From Desulfosarcina alkanivorans (GTDB lineage: Bacteria; Desulfobacterota; Desulfobacteria; Desulfobacterales; Desulfosarcinaceae), in contig NZ_AP021874.1 of assembly GCF_009688945.1 (NCBI RefSeq), positions 3,844,001-3,908,000 of the forward strand: DNA of 64,000 bases. The letters are read 5' to 3'. Position numbers and translations under genes: made by a program. The notes below the pieces were generated by a model that searched no databases, had not been told where the DNA came from, and worked only from the letters and a program-made list of their open reading frames with translations. Of the stretch, positions 42,263-51,323 are shown in pieces (within the stretch, counting starts at the first letter, position 1; every line of letters starts with the position of its first letter).

Positions 42263-43060
42263 ATGACGAGCATTTTATTGATGTATATCCTGGTCGGCGC
42301 CGTGGCCGGCATCCTGGCCGGCCTGCTGGGTATCGGCGGCGGGCTGGTCATCGTGCCCATGCTGGTGTTCTGCTTTGTGCGCCAGGGAATTCCCGACGCC
42401 ATGACCATGCACCTGGCCCTGGGCACATCACTGGCCAGCATCATGTTTACCGCCGTGTCCAGCTTCCGGGCCCACCACCGGCTCGGCGCCGTGCATTGGA
42501 GCGTGGTACGCAAGATCGTCATCGGCATTTTCACCGGCACCTTTGTCGGCAGCTGCATTGCCGCGCAACTCTCCACCCATTTCCTCAAGGGATTTTTCGT
42601 CGTTTTTCTATATTACGTGGCCGTCCAGATGCTGTCCAACAAGAAGCCCAAACCCTCGCGTCAGATTCCCGGTCCCGGACCCATGTTCGGCGTCGGCAAC
42701 ATCATCGGCGTCGTCTCCAGCCTGGTGGGCATCGGCGGCGGGACCCTTTCCGTGCCGTTCATGATCTGGTGCAACATGTCCGTCCACCATGCCATCGGCA
42801 CATCGGCAGCCATCGGCTTTCCCATCGCCATTGCCGGGACCATCGGCTATATTGTTAACGGGCTGCCAGTCCCGGATCTGCCGGAGTTTTCCCTGGGGTA
42901 CGTTTATCTGCCCGCTCTTTTCGGCATCGTGGTGACCAGTGTCCTCACCGCGCCCCTGGGCGTCCGCCTGGCCCACAGCCTGCCCGTGGATCAACTCAAG
43001 CGCGTGTTTGCGGTGCTGCTGCTGGTGGTAGGCACCCGGATGCTGATCGGGATCCTGTGA
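42263..43060 (+). CDS. TauE/SafE-family permease
   Basis: Membrane protein of 265 residues with about eight helices and the repeated GIGGG signatures (AGLLGIGGGLVIVPMLV; SLVGIGGGTLSVPFMI). The family moves sulfite, sulfoacetate, taurine or other sulfur anions. It lies 195 bp before sat, so a role in sulfur-anion movement fits the context but is inference. GGAG precedes the ATG. Confidence 0.87.
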   Translation: MTSILLMYILVGAVAGILAGLLGIGGGLVIVPMLVFCFVRQGIPDAMTMHLALGTSLASIMFTAVSSFRAHHRLGAVHWSVVRKIVIGIFTGTFVGSCIAAQLSTHFLKGFFVVFLYYVAVQMLSNKKPKPSRQIPGPGPMFGVGNIIGVVSSLVGIGGGTLSVPFMIWCNMSVHHAIGTSAAIGFPIAIAGTIGYIVNGLPVPDLPEFSLGYVYLPALFGIVVTSVLTAPLGVRLAHSLPVDQLKRVFAVLLLVVGTRMLIGIL

Positions 43061-43139
43061 TCGTTTTGATCAAATGCGCGAGCCACCGGCGGAAACGTGG
43101 TTTATCTGCATGGATCAGCCCTCAAGTCCCGAAATTTTC

Positions 43140-43168
43140 TTGACAAAAAAACTGTTCCCGAATAGTTA
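43140..43168 (+). promoter_or_regulatory. Sigma-70-like promoter for sat
   Basis: TTGACA (43140-43145), 17 bp, TAGTTA (43163-43168), about 85 bp before the sat ATG. Confidence 0.5.
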
Positions 43169-43255
43169 GCTTATCTTGGTGTTTTAATTCCCTCCCGGCT
43201 ATCGATCTGTGCATACAGATTATGAAATCTACATTATCGAAAGGAGAAAGAACAC

Positions 43256-44527
43256 ATGTCCAATCTTATTCCCCCGCATGGAGGCAAGGGCCTCACTGTC
43301 TGTCTGCTCGAAGGTGCTGAACTGGAAGCCGAAAAGAAAAAAGCCGAAGGTCTCAAAAAAGTGGAGATCTCCCCACGCGTCAAAGGCGACCTGATCATGA
43401 TCGGCATCGGCGGCTTCAGCCCGCTGACCGGCTTCATGACCAAGGCCGACTGGAAAGGCGTCTGCGAAGACTTCCTGACCGCCGACGGCACCTTCTGGCC
43501 GGTACCGGTGTGCCTCGACGTAAGCCAGGAAGATGCGGCCGCCATCAATGACGGTGACGAAATTGCCCTCTACGATCCCAAAGGGGACGAGATCATGGCC
43601 ACCATGAAGGTCACCGAAAAGTTCGAGCTGACCGAAGCCGACAAGACCTGGGAGTGCGAAAAGGTCTTCATGGGCGAAGGCACCCCCACCGCCGAAGAAT
43701 TCTGGAAGATCGCCAAGGAAGATCACCCCGGCGTCCAGATGGTCATGGCCCAGAAACCGGTCAACCTGGCCGGCCCGGTCAAGGTGCTCAGCGAAGGCAA
43801 CTATCCCACCAAGTATGCCGGCGTCTACCACCGCCCGTCCGAATCCCGCAAGCTGTTCGAAGAACGCGGCTGGAGCGAAGTGGCCGCCCTGCAGTTGCGA
43901 AACCCCATGCACCGCAGCCACGAATACCTGTGCAAGATCGCCGTGGAAGTGTGTGACGGCGTTTACATTCACTCCCTGGTCGGCAACCTGAAACCGGGCG
44001 ACATTCCGGCGGAAGTCCGTGTCGAATGCATCGACGCCCTGGTGAAAAATTACTTCGTCGAAAAGAACGTCATCCAGGGCGGCTACCCGCTGGATATGCG
44101 CTACGCCGGTCCCCGCGAGGGCCTGCTGCACGCCGCCTTCCGCCAGAACTATGGCTGCTCCAAGATGATCATCGGCCGCGACCACGCCGGCGTGGGCGAC
44201 TTCTACGGCATGTTCGAAGCCCAGACCATCTTCGACAAGATTCCGACCCCCGAGGGCGGAAAAGGACTGCTCTGCCAGCCGCTGAAGATCGACTGGACCT
44301 TCTACTGCTACAAGTGCGACGGCATGGCCTCCCTGAGAACCTGCCCCCACGCCAAAGAAGACCGCGTGCTGCTCTCCGGCACCATGCTGCGTAAGATGCT
44401 GTCCGAAGGCGGCGATCTGCCCGATCACTTCGGCCGCGACGAAGTTGTCGCCATCCTGCGCAAATACTATGAAGGCCTCACCGAAAAGGTGGAGATCAAG
44501 ACCCACAAGGCAGCCACCGGTAACTAA
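43256..44527 (+). CDS. sat: Sulfate adenylyltransferase (dissimilatory ATP sulfurylase)
   Basis: Protein of 423 residues. It activates sulfate with ATP to APS, the first step of sulfate respiration. Typical motifs are [30 protein letters not shown] and the cysteine-containing [20 protein letters not shown] seen in the enzyme of sulfate reducers. AAAGGAG and a short spacer precede the ATG. The gene is unlinked to apr or qmo genes within this window. Codon use is strongly biased to C-ending codons, as expected of a highly expressed gene. A strong terminator follows. Confidence 0.95.
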   Translation: MSNLIPPHGGKGLTVCLLEGAELEAEKKKAEGLKKVEISPRVKGDLIMIGIGGFSPLTGFMTKADWKGVCEDFLTADGTFWPVPVCLDVSQEDAAAINDGDEIALYDPKGDEIMATMKVTEKFELTEADKTWECEKVFMGEGTPTAEEFWKIAKEDHPGVQMVMAQKPVNLAGPVKVLSEGNYPTKYAGVYHRPSESRKLFEERGWSEVAALQLRNPMHRSHEYLCKIAVEVCDGVYIHSLVGNLKPGDIPAEVRVECIDALVKNYFVEKNVIQGGYPLDMRYAGPREGLLHAAFRQNYGCSKMIIGRDHAGVGDFYGMFEAQTIFDKIPTPEGGKGLLCQPLKIDWTFYCYKCDGMASLRTCPHAKEDRVLLSGTMLRKMLSEGGDLPDHFGRDEVVAILRKYYEGLTEKVEIKTHKAATGN

Positions 44528-44554
44528 TCATCCGGTAACTGTTTGCAAAATCAT

Positions 44555-44590
44555 AAACGGGACGCACCTCGGTGCGCCCCGTTTTTTATT
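44555..44590 (+). terminator. Rho-independent terminator of sat
   Basis: The stem AACGGGACGCACC / GGTGCGCCCCGTT (one G-A mismatch, 2-nt loop) is followed by TTTTATT. Confidence 0.9.
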
Positions 44591-44640
44591 GGGCAGGCGA
44601 ATGCACGACGATTCGTGCAGGATACCGTTACCGCAACAAC

Positions 44641-44684
44641 AAAAAAGCCCCGCCAGCTATCGAATGGCATGAAGGGGCTTTTTT
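44641..44684 (-). terminator. Terminator-like hairpin beside the tRNA fragment
   Basis: AAAAAAGCCCC (44641-44651) pairs with GGGGCTTTTTT (44674-44684) around a 22-nt loop. It lies just past the tRNA 3'-end copy when read leftwards, the place expected for the original terminator of the tRNA-Val gene before the island entered. Confidence 0.65.
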
Positions 44685-44689
44685 GCTCG

Positions 44690-44719
44690 AAAATGGCAGG
44701 CGCGATTGGATTTGAACCA
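44690..44719. repeat. Distal attachment-site-like copy of the tRNA-Val 3' end
   Basis: Thirty bases match 48807-48836 with one change at the discriminator position (44697, C for T). The copy covers the CCA end, acceptor 3' strand and T-loop of tRNA-Val but not the rest, so it is not a tRNA gene. Confidence 0.8.
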
Positions 44720-44735
44720 CCACCCTTTATCAAAA

Positions 44736-44810
44736 TTATTGGGCCGCCCCCAGTTCTTCTCGAACAACGCGGCGCAGGATTTCTTCAAGCGGTTGTTCCT
44801 TATGTTCCAT
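44736..44810 (-). pseudogene. 24-residue stub resembling the start of an excisionase-like protein
   Basis: The short frame MEHKEQPLEEILRRVVREEL... ends after 24 codons. The charged helix LEEILRRVVREEL is the style of N-termini that precede a helix-turn-helix in small excisionase/AlpA-like proteins; that domain is missing. It lies just inside the distal repeat, where such genes sit. The reading is tentative. Confidence 0.3.
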
Positions 44811-44825
44811 GTGTTTTCTTGTGCC

Positions 44826-47126
44826 TTACTTGGCTGCTTTATCCTGTGGATGCAGCGTTTCCCATATTTTTAAAGCCAAATCATGTTTGGAAAAAGGTTT
44901 GTTTATAAAGTCAATTCCTTCATCTAACACACCATGGTGCGCAATCACATTGGCTGTATACCCGGACATGAAAAGACATTTAATGCCCGGGTGCAGGCGG
45001 CTTATCTTTTTGGCCAAATCCCTGCCGTTCATTTCAGGCATGACAACATCGGTTATCAGCAGATGAAGATCATCGGGGTCCAAGTTGCCTGCTATTTGAA
45101 GAGCTTCTCCAGGTGTGGATGCGGATAAAACGCTGTACCCCAGTCGCCCGAGCATGGTTGATGTCATATTCAGGATTGAGATCTCGTCTTCCACCACCAG
45201 AATTTTTTCATTGCCTTTTTTTATCTCAGGTTTAACCGCTATTAATTCTTCACAGGCAGCCTCATGCCGGGGAAAGTATACCTTGAATGTTGTTCCCTGA
45301 CCGGGTTCGCTGTAGACGTTTATAAACCCCTTGTTCTGTTTGACAATGCCGTAAACGGTGGCAAGGCCCAGACCAGTCCCATGCCTTGTTCCCTTTGTCG
45401 TAAAAAAGGGTTCAAACACGTTTGCCAGGGTATCTTTATCCATGCCGGCACCGTCATCACTAAAGGCCATCATCACATAATCACCCGGTTTGAACCCCCT
45501 GTGTGCCAGACAATACTCCCTGTCAAAACTGACATTTTCAGTTTCAATGGTGACTTTGCCAACACTTTTAATGGCATCCCTGGAGTTGACACATAAATTG
45601 GCCAGCGCTTGATCGATCTGGGAGGGGTCGATGTTGATTTTCCATAGGTTGTCCGACGGCCGCCATACCAGGTGAATATCCTCCCCAATGAGCCGTTCAA
45701 GCATTTTGAGCATGCCGTCAATCGCTGTATTCAAATCCAGGACCTTTGGTGCGATCGTCTGCTTCCGGGCAAAAGCCAGCAACTGTCGTGTCAGATCTGC
45801 CGATCGTTCTGCGGCTTTATGAATTTCATGCAGGTTGTCAACGATCGGATTTGACGGGCTTAAATCCTCAAGAAGAATATCGGTGTTTCCCAGTATAACG
45901 CTCAGCATATTGTTGAAATCATGGGCGACGCCGCCGGCAAGCTTTCCAACGGCCTCAAGCCTCTGAGCCTGCTGCAGTTCTTTCTCGAGCCTGATTTTTT
46001 CTTCTTCGGCCTTCTTTCTCAAGGTGATATCCCGGCCCACTCCCAATACGCCGATGAGGGTTCCCTTGCCGTCGAACATCGGGCTTTTTATTGTCTCCAA
46101 TAGTTCGGTATGGCCGTCATCCGCATAGGTGATTTTTTCTTCGTTCATGCTCGGCTCGCCTTGTTCCATGGCGAGTCGGTCCTTTTCCCTGAAAAAGTCG
46201 GCCAATGATTCATCCAGGAAGTCATAATCTGTTCTGCCGACGATCTGAGCTTCTTTGGCGCCAAAAAAATGTTCAAATTTCGTATTGCAGGACAGGTAAA
46301 CCCCGTTTGGATCTTTCAGCCAGACAAGGTCAGGCAGAGAATTGACCAATGTGCGTAAATGGGTTTCGCTTTTCTGGAATGATTTTTCCGCCTGTTTTCT
46401 CTCAAGGACCTCTCCCTTCAACCGGGTGTAGGAGTCATTGAGATTGGTCCGCATCAGATTGATGGTTTTTGCCAGTTCATCCAGTTCATCTTCCCCCCAT
46501 TGGATCTGGCCCCGTTTCATCGTAAAAGGGGTTTTCAACGTATCGACCCTTAGAGACCTGGCATAATTCACCAGTTCATAAAGATGACGGGCTACTAACA
46601 GGTAAAAAATGAAAAAGATAAAACATGAGACCAGTACTACGACAATACCCTGGGAAAGAAGTAATACAACTGCATTTCTGATCAGACGACTGTATACATT
46701 TTCCAGGGTGTAAACAATCCGAAGCGTTCCCAGAGAAATGGTTTTACCGTGGTAGGTATAGGGTAAGGGAAATTCTTCGGCAATGACATTCTTATCTTGA
46801 AAAATACCTGCTTCTGCAATGACCTTTTTATCATGCATCACCCCGACGTACTGCATATCGGGCAATTTCATCATTCCATCGATCTGTGTCTGCAAAAGTT
46901 CGTTGTCGGATATCCAAAGGCTTTTTTTTATGCCGCCAAGATAACTTTTTTCCACCTGCCGGATACTTTTCCTGATTAAATTAAACCCGCTTTTATAGCC
47001 GATATACAATTGCACGGCCGTGATAATAATGGTGAGCAGCGAGCTGAATATGAAAAGCCAGAATATGAATTTCTGGGCGATCCCCCATCGAAAAATTCTT
47101 TTCCTTTTTAAATGTCCTTCATGCAT
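44826..47126 (-). CDS. Hybrid sensor histidine kinase with receiver domain
   Basis: Protein of 766 residues. TM1 (FIFWLFIFSSLLTIIITAVQ) and TM2 (VVVLVSCFIFFIFYLLVA) enclose a periplasmic domain of about 130 residues. A HAMP-like region and a PAS domain (about 258-375) follow. HisKA has H402 in GVAHDFNNMLSVILGN, and the HATPase has DDGAGMDKD and GTGLGLATVYG. The C-terminal receiver has D693 in LLITDVVMPEMNG. It lies 11 bp after a periplasmic binding-protein gene that may supply its ligand. Base composition is clearly AT-richer than the surroundings. No output regulator is adjacent. Confidence 0.92.
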   Translation of the reverse strand: MHEGHLKRKRIFRWGIAQKFIFWLFIFSSLLTIIITAVQLYIGYKSGFNLIRKSIRQVEKSYLGGIKKSLWISDNELLQTQIDGMMKLPDMQYVGVMHDKKVIAEAGIFQDKNVIAEEFPLPYTYHGKTISLGTLRIVYTLENVYSRLIRNAVVLLLSQGIVVVLVSCFIFFIFYLLVARHLYELVNYARSLRVDTLKTPFTMKRGQIQWGEDELDELAKTINLMRTNLNDSYTRLKGEVLERKQAEKSFQKSETHLRTLVNSLPDLVWLKDPNGVYLSCNTKFEHFFGAKEAQIVGRTDYDFLDESLADFFREKDRLAMEQGEPSMNEEKITYADDGHTELLETIKSPMFDGKGTLIGVLGVGRDITLRKKAEEEKIRLEKELQQAQRLEAVGKLAGGVAHDFNNMLSVILGNTDILLEDLSPSNPIVDNLHEIHKAAERSADLTRQLLAFARKQTIAPKVLDLNTAIDGMLKMLERLIGEDIHLVWRPSDNLWKINIDPSQIDQALANLCVNSRDAIKSVGKVTIETENVSFDREYCLAHRGFKPGDYVMMAFSDDGAGMDKDTLANVFEPFFTTKGTRHGTGLGLATVYGIVKQNKGFINVYSEPGQGTTFKVYFPRHEAACEELIAVKPEIKKGNEKILVVEDEISILNMTSTMLGRLGYSVLSASTPGEALQIAGNLDPDDLHLLITDVVMPEMNGRDLAKKISRLHPGIKCLFMSGYTANVIAHHGVLDEGIDFINKPFSKHDLALKIWETLHPQDKAAK

Positions 47127-47137
47127 TATTGTATATC

Positions 47138-47860
47138 TCAGTTTTCAGGCCTGTCCGTATGATACTGATTGACGATATTCCGATAGGTTCCGTCCTGCTT
47201 AATTGATTGAAGTGTTTTTACGATCTTCGGGATTAACGCAGCGTGTTTTTTATTAACATACAAAAATAAATCGTTGGTCACAATGGGAGGTTCTATGGCC
47301 TTAATGCGGTTATACCCCAGTTTGTTCAGCACCTCTGTACCAGTACTCAAACCGAAGATACCGACATCTGCGCGATTTTTTTCAAGGAGGGTGAAAAGCA
47401 GGTATTCATTTTTTACCGCAGTTTTGGCGTTATGATCTTTTAGCTCACGTTCGCAATTTTTCCATCCATTCACATAAGCCACATGGTACTGAAAAAGGCT
47501 CTTCCAGTCGTTGATCTCGATTTTTTCATTTTTTGAAAATGCGACTACGCGGTTTACAGATAGCCGTTCGGGTACGATGACCAGGTTTGGAAATGCATAA
47601 GAAAGTGTGTCTGTGCGTAAAAAATTACCGTCTTCTATGCCACGGTCGGCATTTATTAAAGAGCGTTTTGAAGGCATTGGCGTAATGTTAAGTCTTATCC
47701 CGATTCGGTTGAAACATTCCGTCAGCACAGCATTCATTGCTTTTGCCCTGCCATGACGCTGATCGTCCCCAGTTGTAAATGTGAGTATGGTCTGGGCGGA
47801 TGAACCGGAAGAGAAAAACAAAAATAGAAACAGAATCAATCCCAAGCAGATTTTTTTCAT
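47138..47860 (-). CDS. Family-3 solute-binding-like periplasmic protein
   Basis: Protein of 240 residues. A signal peptide (KKICLGLILFLFLFFSSGSSAQ) precedes a bacterial family-3 binding fold: ILTFTTGDDQRHGRAKAMN at the start, then LLFTLLEKNRADVGIFGL and YRNIVNQYH at the end, the last typical of this family. No transporter permease or ATPase is adjacent. The partner is probably the histidine kinase encoded next, as in other sensor systems that use a free binding protein. It is AT-rich. Confidence 0.82.
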   Translation of the reverse strand: MKKICLGLILFLFLFFSSGSSAQTILTFTTGDDQRHGRAKAMNAVLTECFNRIGIRLNITPMPSKRSLINADRGIEDGNFLRTDTLSYAFPNLVIVPERLSVNRVVAFSKNEKIEINDWKSLFQYHVAYVNGWKNCERELKDHNAKTAVKNEYLLFTLLEKNRADVGIFGLSTGTEVLNKLGYNRIKAIEPPIVTNDLFLYVNKKHAALIPKIVKTLQSIKQDGTYRNIVNQYHTDRPEN

Positions 47861-47944
47861 TGTTCCAGCTCATTCTCCCCGATTAAAGGGGAATTAAGTT
47901 TTTTGCGAAAGGACTGGCATATATCCTTTTTCAGGTTCTATGTT

Positions 47945-47974
47945 TTTATACACTATAATTTTCACCGTCTGCAA
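47945..47974 (-). promoter_or_regulatory. Sigma-70-like promoter for the binding protein-kinase pair
   Basis: On the minus strand TTGCAG (47969-47974), 18 bp, TATAAA (47945-47950), about 85 bp before the ATG. Confidence 0.4.
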
Positions 47975-48758
47975 TAATATCCATGACTGACCGATTCCCT
48001 CGTCTTGAATTCAAGTGCAAGCAAACCGTTAAGCGTGATCGTTTCCAGGTAACTTGTGCTGTTCATACGCTTCAATCTGCCATTCATCATCATATCTCAT
48101 GGGATCGTAAATTTTGGGTATCGCACTTGAACGAGACGCCTATAACGGCACCAAGAAAGCGATGCGTCGTCATCCATTCCGAGACCGGAAATCCGGTCCA
48201 TGGTGTTCCGGTGCATCGCCGATGTCACATGTTGGCAGTGCTTTCGCAATGCCTCTGGACCGCTCACACCTCATTCAACGGCAAGATAACCGAATCCAGC
48301 CTATATTGCTTGGGAACATGGGCAGGCCGCCGAAGGACCCGTTGGGCAAAATCGTTGGCTTTTCTGGCCGGCATCGACCTGTGGATGGGACATCCACGAT
48401 CCTCCAATAAAAAAATACCGCCATGCAGAAAGCAGCGATGGCGGTATAAAATGCGATTTGAAGGAAATATCCTGAATGGCCTGGCAGGCCGCCTGGAATC
48501 GTCGGGCATCGGTTCGGGGCAGGGAGGCCCGTGTATTCTGCTATTTCACGTTTGCGGTCCGGGATATCGCGATCTGGCTCCATATGCACCTCCGGAAGCG
48601 GACAGGATTCATCGACCCGTTTCAGATCGTTTTCGACGTCTCTCCGATCTGTTTTCTCACCCGTATAATCAGGACTGCCGTTAGATGGATGGGTTAATTC
48701 TCAAATGTCCAAGAGGGAACGTAACAAAGCCTGAATGAATTAGCAAATGAACAAAACT
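47975..48758. other. Unassigned part of the island
   Basis: Several open frames cross this region on both strands, none with a ribosome-binding site, convincing codon use or a recognised motif. The only clear structure is a terminator-like hairpin at 48415-48447. It may be a decayed gene or a non-coding RNA region. Confidence 0.5.
48405..48447 (-). terminator. Leftward terminator-like hairpin in the island
   Basis: ATACCGCCAT (48415-48424) pairs with ATGGCGGTAT (48438-48447) around a 13-nt loop. Read leftwards, seven T residues follow directly, so it should end a minus-strand transcript that starts between here and the tRNA terminator. Confidence 0.6.
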
Positions 48759-48800
48759 AAAAAGCCTGGCCATACATCCGTGTGTATGGCCAGGCTTTTT
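48759..48800 (-). terminator. Strong terminator after tRNA-Val
   Basis: A perfect 18-bp stem from AAAAAGCCTGGCCATACA (48759-48776) and its complement (48783-48800) with a 6-nt loop. It has A and T runs on both sides and so may work in both directions. Confidence 0.9.
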
Positions 48801-48806
48801 CATTTA

Positions 48807-48836
48807 AAAATGGTAGGCGCGATTGGATTTGAACCA
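48807..48836. repeat. Proximal attachment-site-like repeat within tRNA-Val
   Basis: The 30 bases at the 3' end of the tRNA gene are repeated at 44690-44719 with one difference. Confidence 0.8.
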
Positions 48837-48885
48837 ACGACCTCTTCCGTGTCAGGGAAGCGCTCTCCCCCTGAGCTACGCGCCT
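48811..48885 (-). tRNA. tRNA-Val (GAC)
   Basis: A 75-nt cloverleaf on the minus strand with CCA encoded. The acceptor stem AGGCGCG pairs with CGCGCCT, the D-arm stem is GCTC/GAGC, the anticodon arm is CTTCC-CTGACAC-GGAAG with anticodon GAC, and the T arm is GTTGG-TTCAAAT-CCAAT. A promoter lies just upstream and a strong terminator just downstream. Confidence 0.95.
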
Positions 48886-48898
48886 ACATGAAGTGATG

Positions 48899-48927
48899 CA
48901 GATACCACTTGCGTCTGCCGCTGTCAA
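48899..48927 (-). promoter_or_regulatory. Promoter of tRNA-Val
   Basis: Minus strand TTGACA (48922-48927), 17 bp, TATCTG (48899-48904), 13 bp before the mature 5' end. Confidence 0.7.
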
Positions 48928-49060
48928 GAAAAATGAGGTGCCGGCAGGATCCTCTTTTCCGCCTCCCGGAGAGACGATTCATGCCGGTGCGGAGGCGCTG
49001 GCCCCGATATCGAATTCAGAGCAGCGGCCATGAACCCTCCTCCGGCAACCCATTTCAGGG

Positions 49061-50251
49061 TTACTGGTGGACCAGACGAATTCGAATGGCCTCTGGGGTC
49101 ACCTCGAAGATGTCGATGCCGAAGCCGCTGAAGGTCTTCAACAGCAGCGCGTCGGCCAGGGACCGGGTACTGCCCTGGTAATTAACGGCCATGGCGGCCC
49201 GGTCTGCAGACATTTCTTTCATTTTCAATTCCTTGACGCCGGACAGCGAAGAGATGGCCGTCCGCAGGCGGACGAAGCTGGCAATGTGGCCGCCGGTGCC
49301 CTCCACCGCCACCTCGATGACGGCGCTGCGATCCTGATCCTGCTGCCAGGCAGCCATCACCTGCCGGGCCAGCGCATCACCGGCCAGGGAACCGCCACCG
49401 GCCAGGGCATCGCGCCCTCCCGTGACCGCATCTTGGCCGGAAACCACGTCTTTCTGACGCGCACGGCCGATGGACTGCCCGGTCTTGACATTGAAGGCCC
49501 GTGCCTCGACAATCGCTTCGAAGGCGGCGATGGCCCCCCCCATGGTATTGGTTGCGGCCGAGGCGGCGCCGGAAGCGACAATCAGCACATCCGCGCCCAG
49601 GCGCCCGGCCAAATTGACCAGGTCCGTCTCCGGCGCATCGCGTGGAAGACCCAGCGGGGCACTTAGATTTGGCGGGTCGAGGATATCGAATCCGGCGGAT
49701 TGGAACGCTGCGGCCATTGCCCCTTCACAGATGGTGCGGCCCGCAAGAAGCCGGTCCCCCCACCAATAGGTAAACGCGGCATCCAGCACATTTTTTTCGG
49801 CCACCATGAAAAGGATCCGCGGGGTCACGGCGCCGGCCAGGGCCAGCCCCAGGCGTGACAAATCACGGCTGATCCGGTCCGCAGCAACCTCCACACGTAC
49901 CAGCGTTCGAACGGTCGATCCTGCCACGGACTCGGTGAGGACTCGATAATTTTCTACGTAATTGTCCCGCTCGGCCAGGATGCTGTCGTTGATCAGCTGG
50001 AACCGCCGGACCACCGTCTCGTCGGTGAGCATCTCCATCACCACCTGGCCCACCGCGGCGGCCAGGGCATCGTTGACGGCGTTCTGCCTGCCGCTGGCCA
50101 GATTCTTATCATGGATAACGGCGGATCCCAGCACGTTCATCTGCTTCACCACCCGATTGTCCTGTCCGTAACTGCTCGTGGCGACAAGCGCCAGCAGGAG
50201 AAACAGGCAGATCCGTTTCATCCAGGTTTTTATTGTCAGACCATCGGACAT
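49061..50251 (-). CDS. Secreted protein of unknown function with FlgT-like N-terminal features
   Basis: Protein of 396 residues. GGGAGGA 4 bp before the ATG at 50251 supports that start, and a signal peptide follows (ICLFLLLALVATSSYG). The next 110 residues (NVLGSAVIHDKNLASGRQNA ... VNDALAAAVGQVV) resemble the N-terminal domain of FlgT-type and related periplasmic proteins, where a gene-name-like repeat of short helices and sheets occurs. The C-terminal half has VNLAGRLGADVLIVASGAAS and a long region resembling lipoprotein assembly domains. No flagellar genes are adjacent. I do not assign a function. Confidence 0.7.
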   Translation of the reverse strand: MSDGLTIKTWMKRICLFLLLALVATSSYGQDNRVVKQMNVLGSAVIHDKNLASGRQNAVNDALAAAVGQVVMEMLTDETVVRRFQLINDSILAERDNYVENYRVLTESVAGSTVRTLVRVEVAADRISRDLSRLGLALAGAVTPRILFMVAEKNVLDAAFTYWWGDRLLAGRTICEGAMAAAFQSAGFDILDPPNLSAPLGLPRDAPETDLVNLAGRLGADVLIVASGAASAATNTMGGAIAAFEAIVEARAFNVKTGQSIGRARQKDVVSGQDAVTGGRDALAGGGSLAGDALARQVMAAWQQDQDRSAVIEVAVEGTGGHIASFVRLRTAISSLSGVKELKMKEMSADRAAMAVNYQGSTRSLADALLLKTFSGFGIDIFEVTPEAIRIRLVHQ

Positions 50252-50342
50252 GGTTTCCTCCCACCCGGACCACTCGGTTGCCGGGGCAACACCGCCGGGT
50301 CCATCCGGGCGGCATTGGTAGCTAAATCTTGGTTATTCGATA

Positions 50343-51323
50343 TCAAGCGTTCCGGACCAATGCATAGTCGGCGATGTCCGTCAGAATTTCCCGCACCGGG
50401 CCATGGTCAAAAGCGTCAAGCGCTGCCGTCGCCGTTTGGATGTGCTCCGCGGCCAGCGACCGGGTATAGGCAATACCGCCATAGCGGTGCAACATGTCGA
50501 CGAACTCGGCAAACTCGGCAGGGGTGAAATCAGGGTTTTTAAGAATGGAAACCATGTGTTCCCGTTGCCCGTCCGGCGCATGGGAAAAAGCATGAATCAG
50601 CGGCAGGGTCATCTTTCCCTCCCTCAGGTCGGCACCGGCACGCTTGCCCAGGGAACGGGAATCCTGGGTATAGTCCAGCAGGTCATCGGCCATCTGAAAT
50701 GCCAGCCCCAGGTGGTATCCGAAATCGGTCAGCGCCTGCACGATATCGGTTCCGGCACCGGCCACCAGGGCGCCGGTGCGGCAGGCCCCCTGGAACAGAA
50801 CCGCCGTCTTGCAGCGAATCACCTCGACGTACGCGTCCTCGGAAAGGGTGACATCTCCCTTTCTTTCCAGCTGGCGGATTTCGCCCTGGGACATGTTTTC
50901 AGTGATTCGGGCGATGGTCCGGATCACCTCGTTCAAACCGGTATCCGCGGCAATGGACAACCCCCGGGCCAGGAGGAAATCACCGGTCAGCACCGCCGTG
51001 GGGTTGTCCCACTTCTGGTGGGCCACCTGCCGCCCCCGCCGCAAGTCGGCACCGTCCACCAGGTCGTCGTGCAGCAGGGTGGCGGCGTGCAGATATTCAA
51101 AAATGGTCGAAAAACGGACGACCTGATCGCCGGAAAAGCCGCAAAGCCGGGCGCAAAGAACCATCAAGAGGGGTCGCAACCGCTTTCCCCCGGCAAAAAG
51201 AATATGCCCGGCCACATCGGACACCAGATCGAAATGGGGCTTCAGGTTGTCGGCCAGCGCCTTCTCGATGGCATCGACATCGTCGGCCACGGCAGCGATT
51301 ATTTTCTGTTTCAGATCGGTCAT
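50343..51323 (-). CDS. ispB: Polyprenyl (octaprenyl-type) diphosphate synthase
   Basis: Protein of 326 residues. The first aspartate-rich motif is LLHDDLVDGADLRRG and the second MADDLLDYTQD. It condenses isopentenyl diphosphate onto allylic diphosphates to make the side chain of menaquinone or undecaprenol-like lipids; chain length cannot be told. Its ATG overlaps the rimO stop by 4 bp, so the two are co-translated. The symbol is given by family likeness. Confidence 0.88.
   Translation of the reverse strand: MTDLKQKIIAAVADDVDAIEKALADNLKPHFDLVSDVAGHILFAGGKRLRPLLMVLCARLCGFSGDQVVRFSTIFEYLHAATLLHDDLVDGADLRRGRQVAHQKWDNPTAVLTGDFLLARGLSIAADTGLNEVIRTIARITENMSQGEIRQLERKGDVTLSEDAYVEVIRCKTAVLFQGACRTGALVAGAGTDIVQALTDFGYHLGLAFQMADDLLDYTQDSRSLGKRAGADLREGKMTLPLIHAFSHAPDGQREHMVSILKNPDFTPAEFAEFVDMLHRYGGIAYTRSLAAEHIQTATAALDAFDHGPVREILTDIADYALVRNA

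Larger units (their letters stand above)
44690..48836. mobile_element. Putative tRNA-Val-integrated genomic island remnant (4.1 kb)
   Basis: The segment is flanked by the 30-bp direct repeat, one copy within the intact tRNA. Its genes use far more A/T than their neighbours. Contents are a stub of a possible excisionase, a hybrid histidine kinase, a solute-binding protein and about 0.9 kb of unassigned sequence. No intact integrase is present, so the element is either a deleted island or is mobilised from elsewhere. Confidence 0.65.

Noticed and set aside
44694..44770. A second tRNA-Val gene
   Set aside because: Only the 3' acceptor strand and T-loop match; D and anticodon arms cannot be formed, so it is a fragment.
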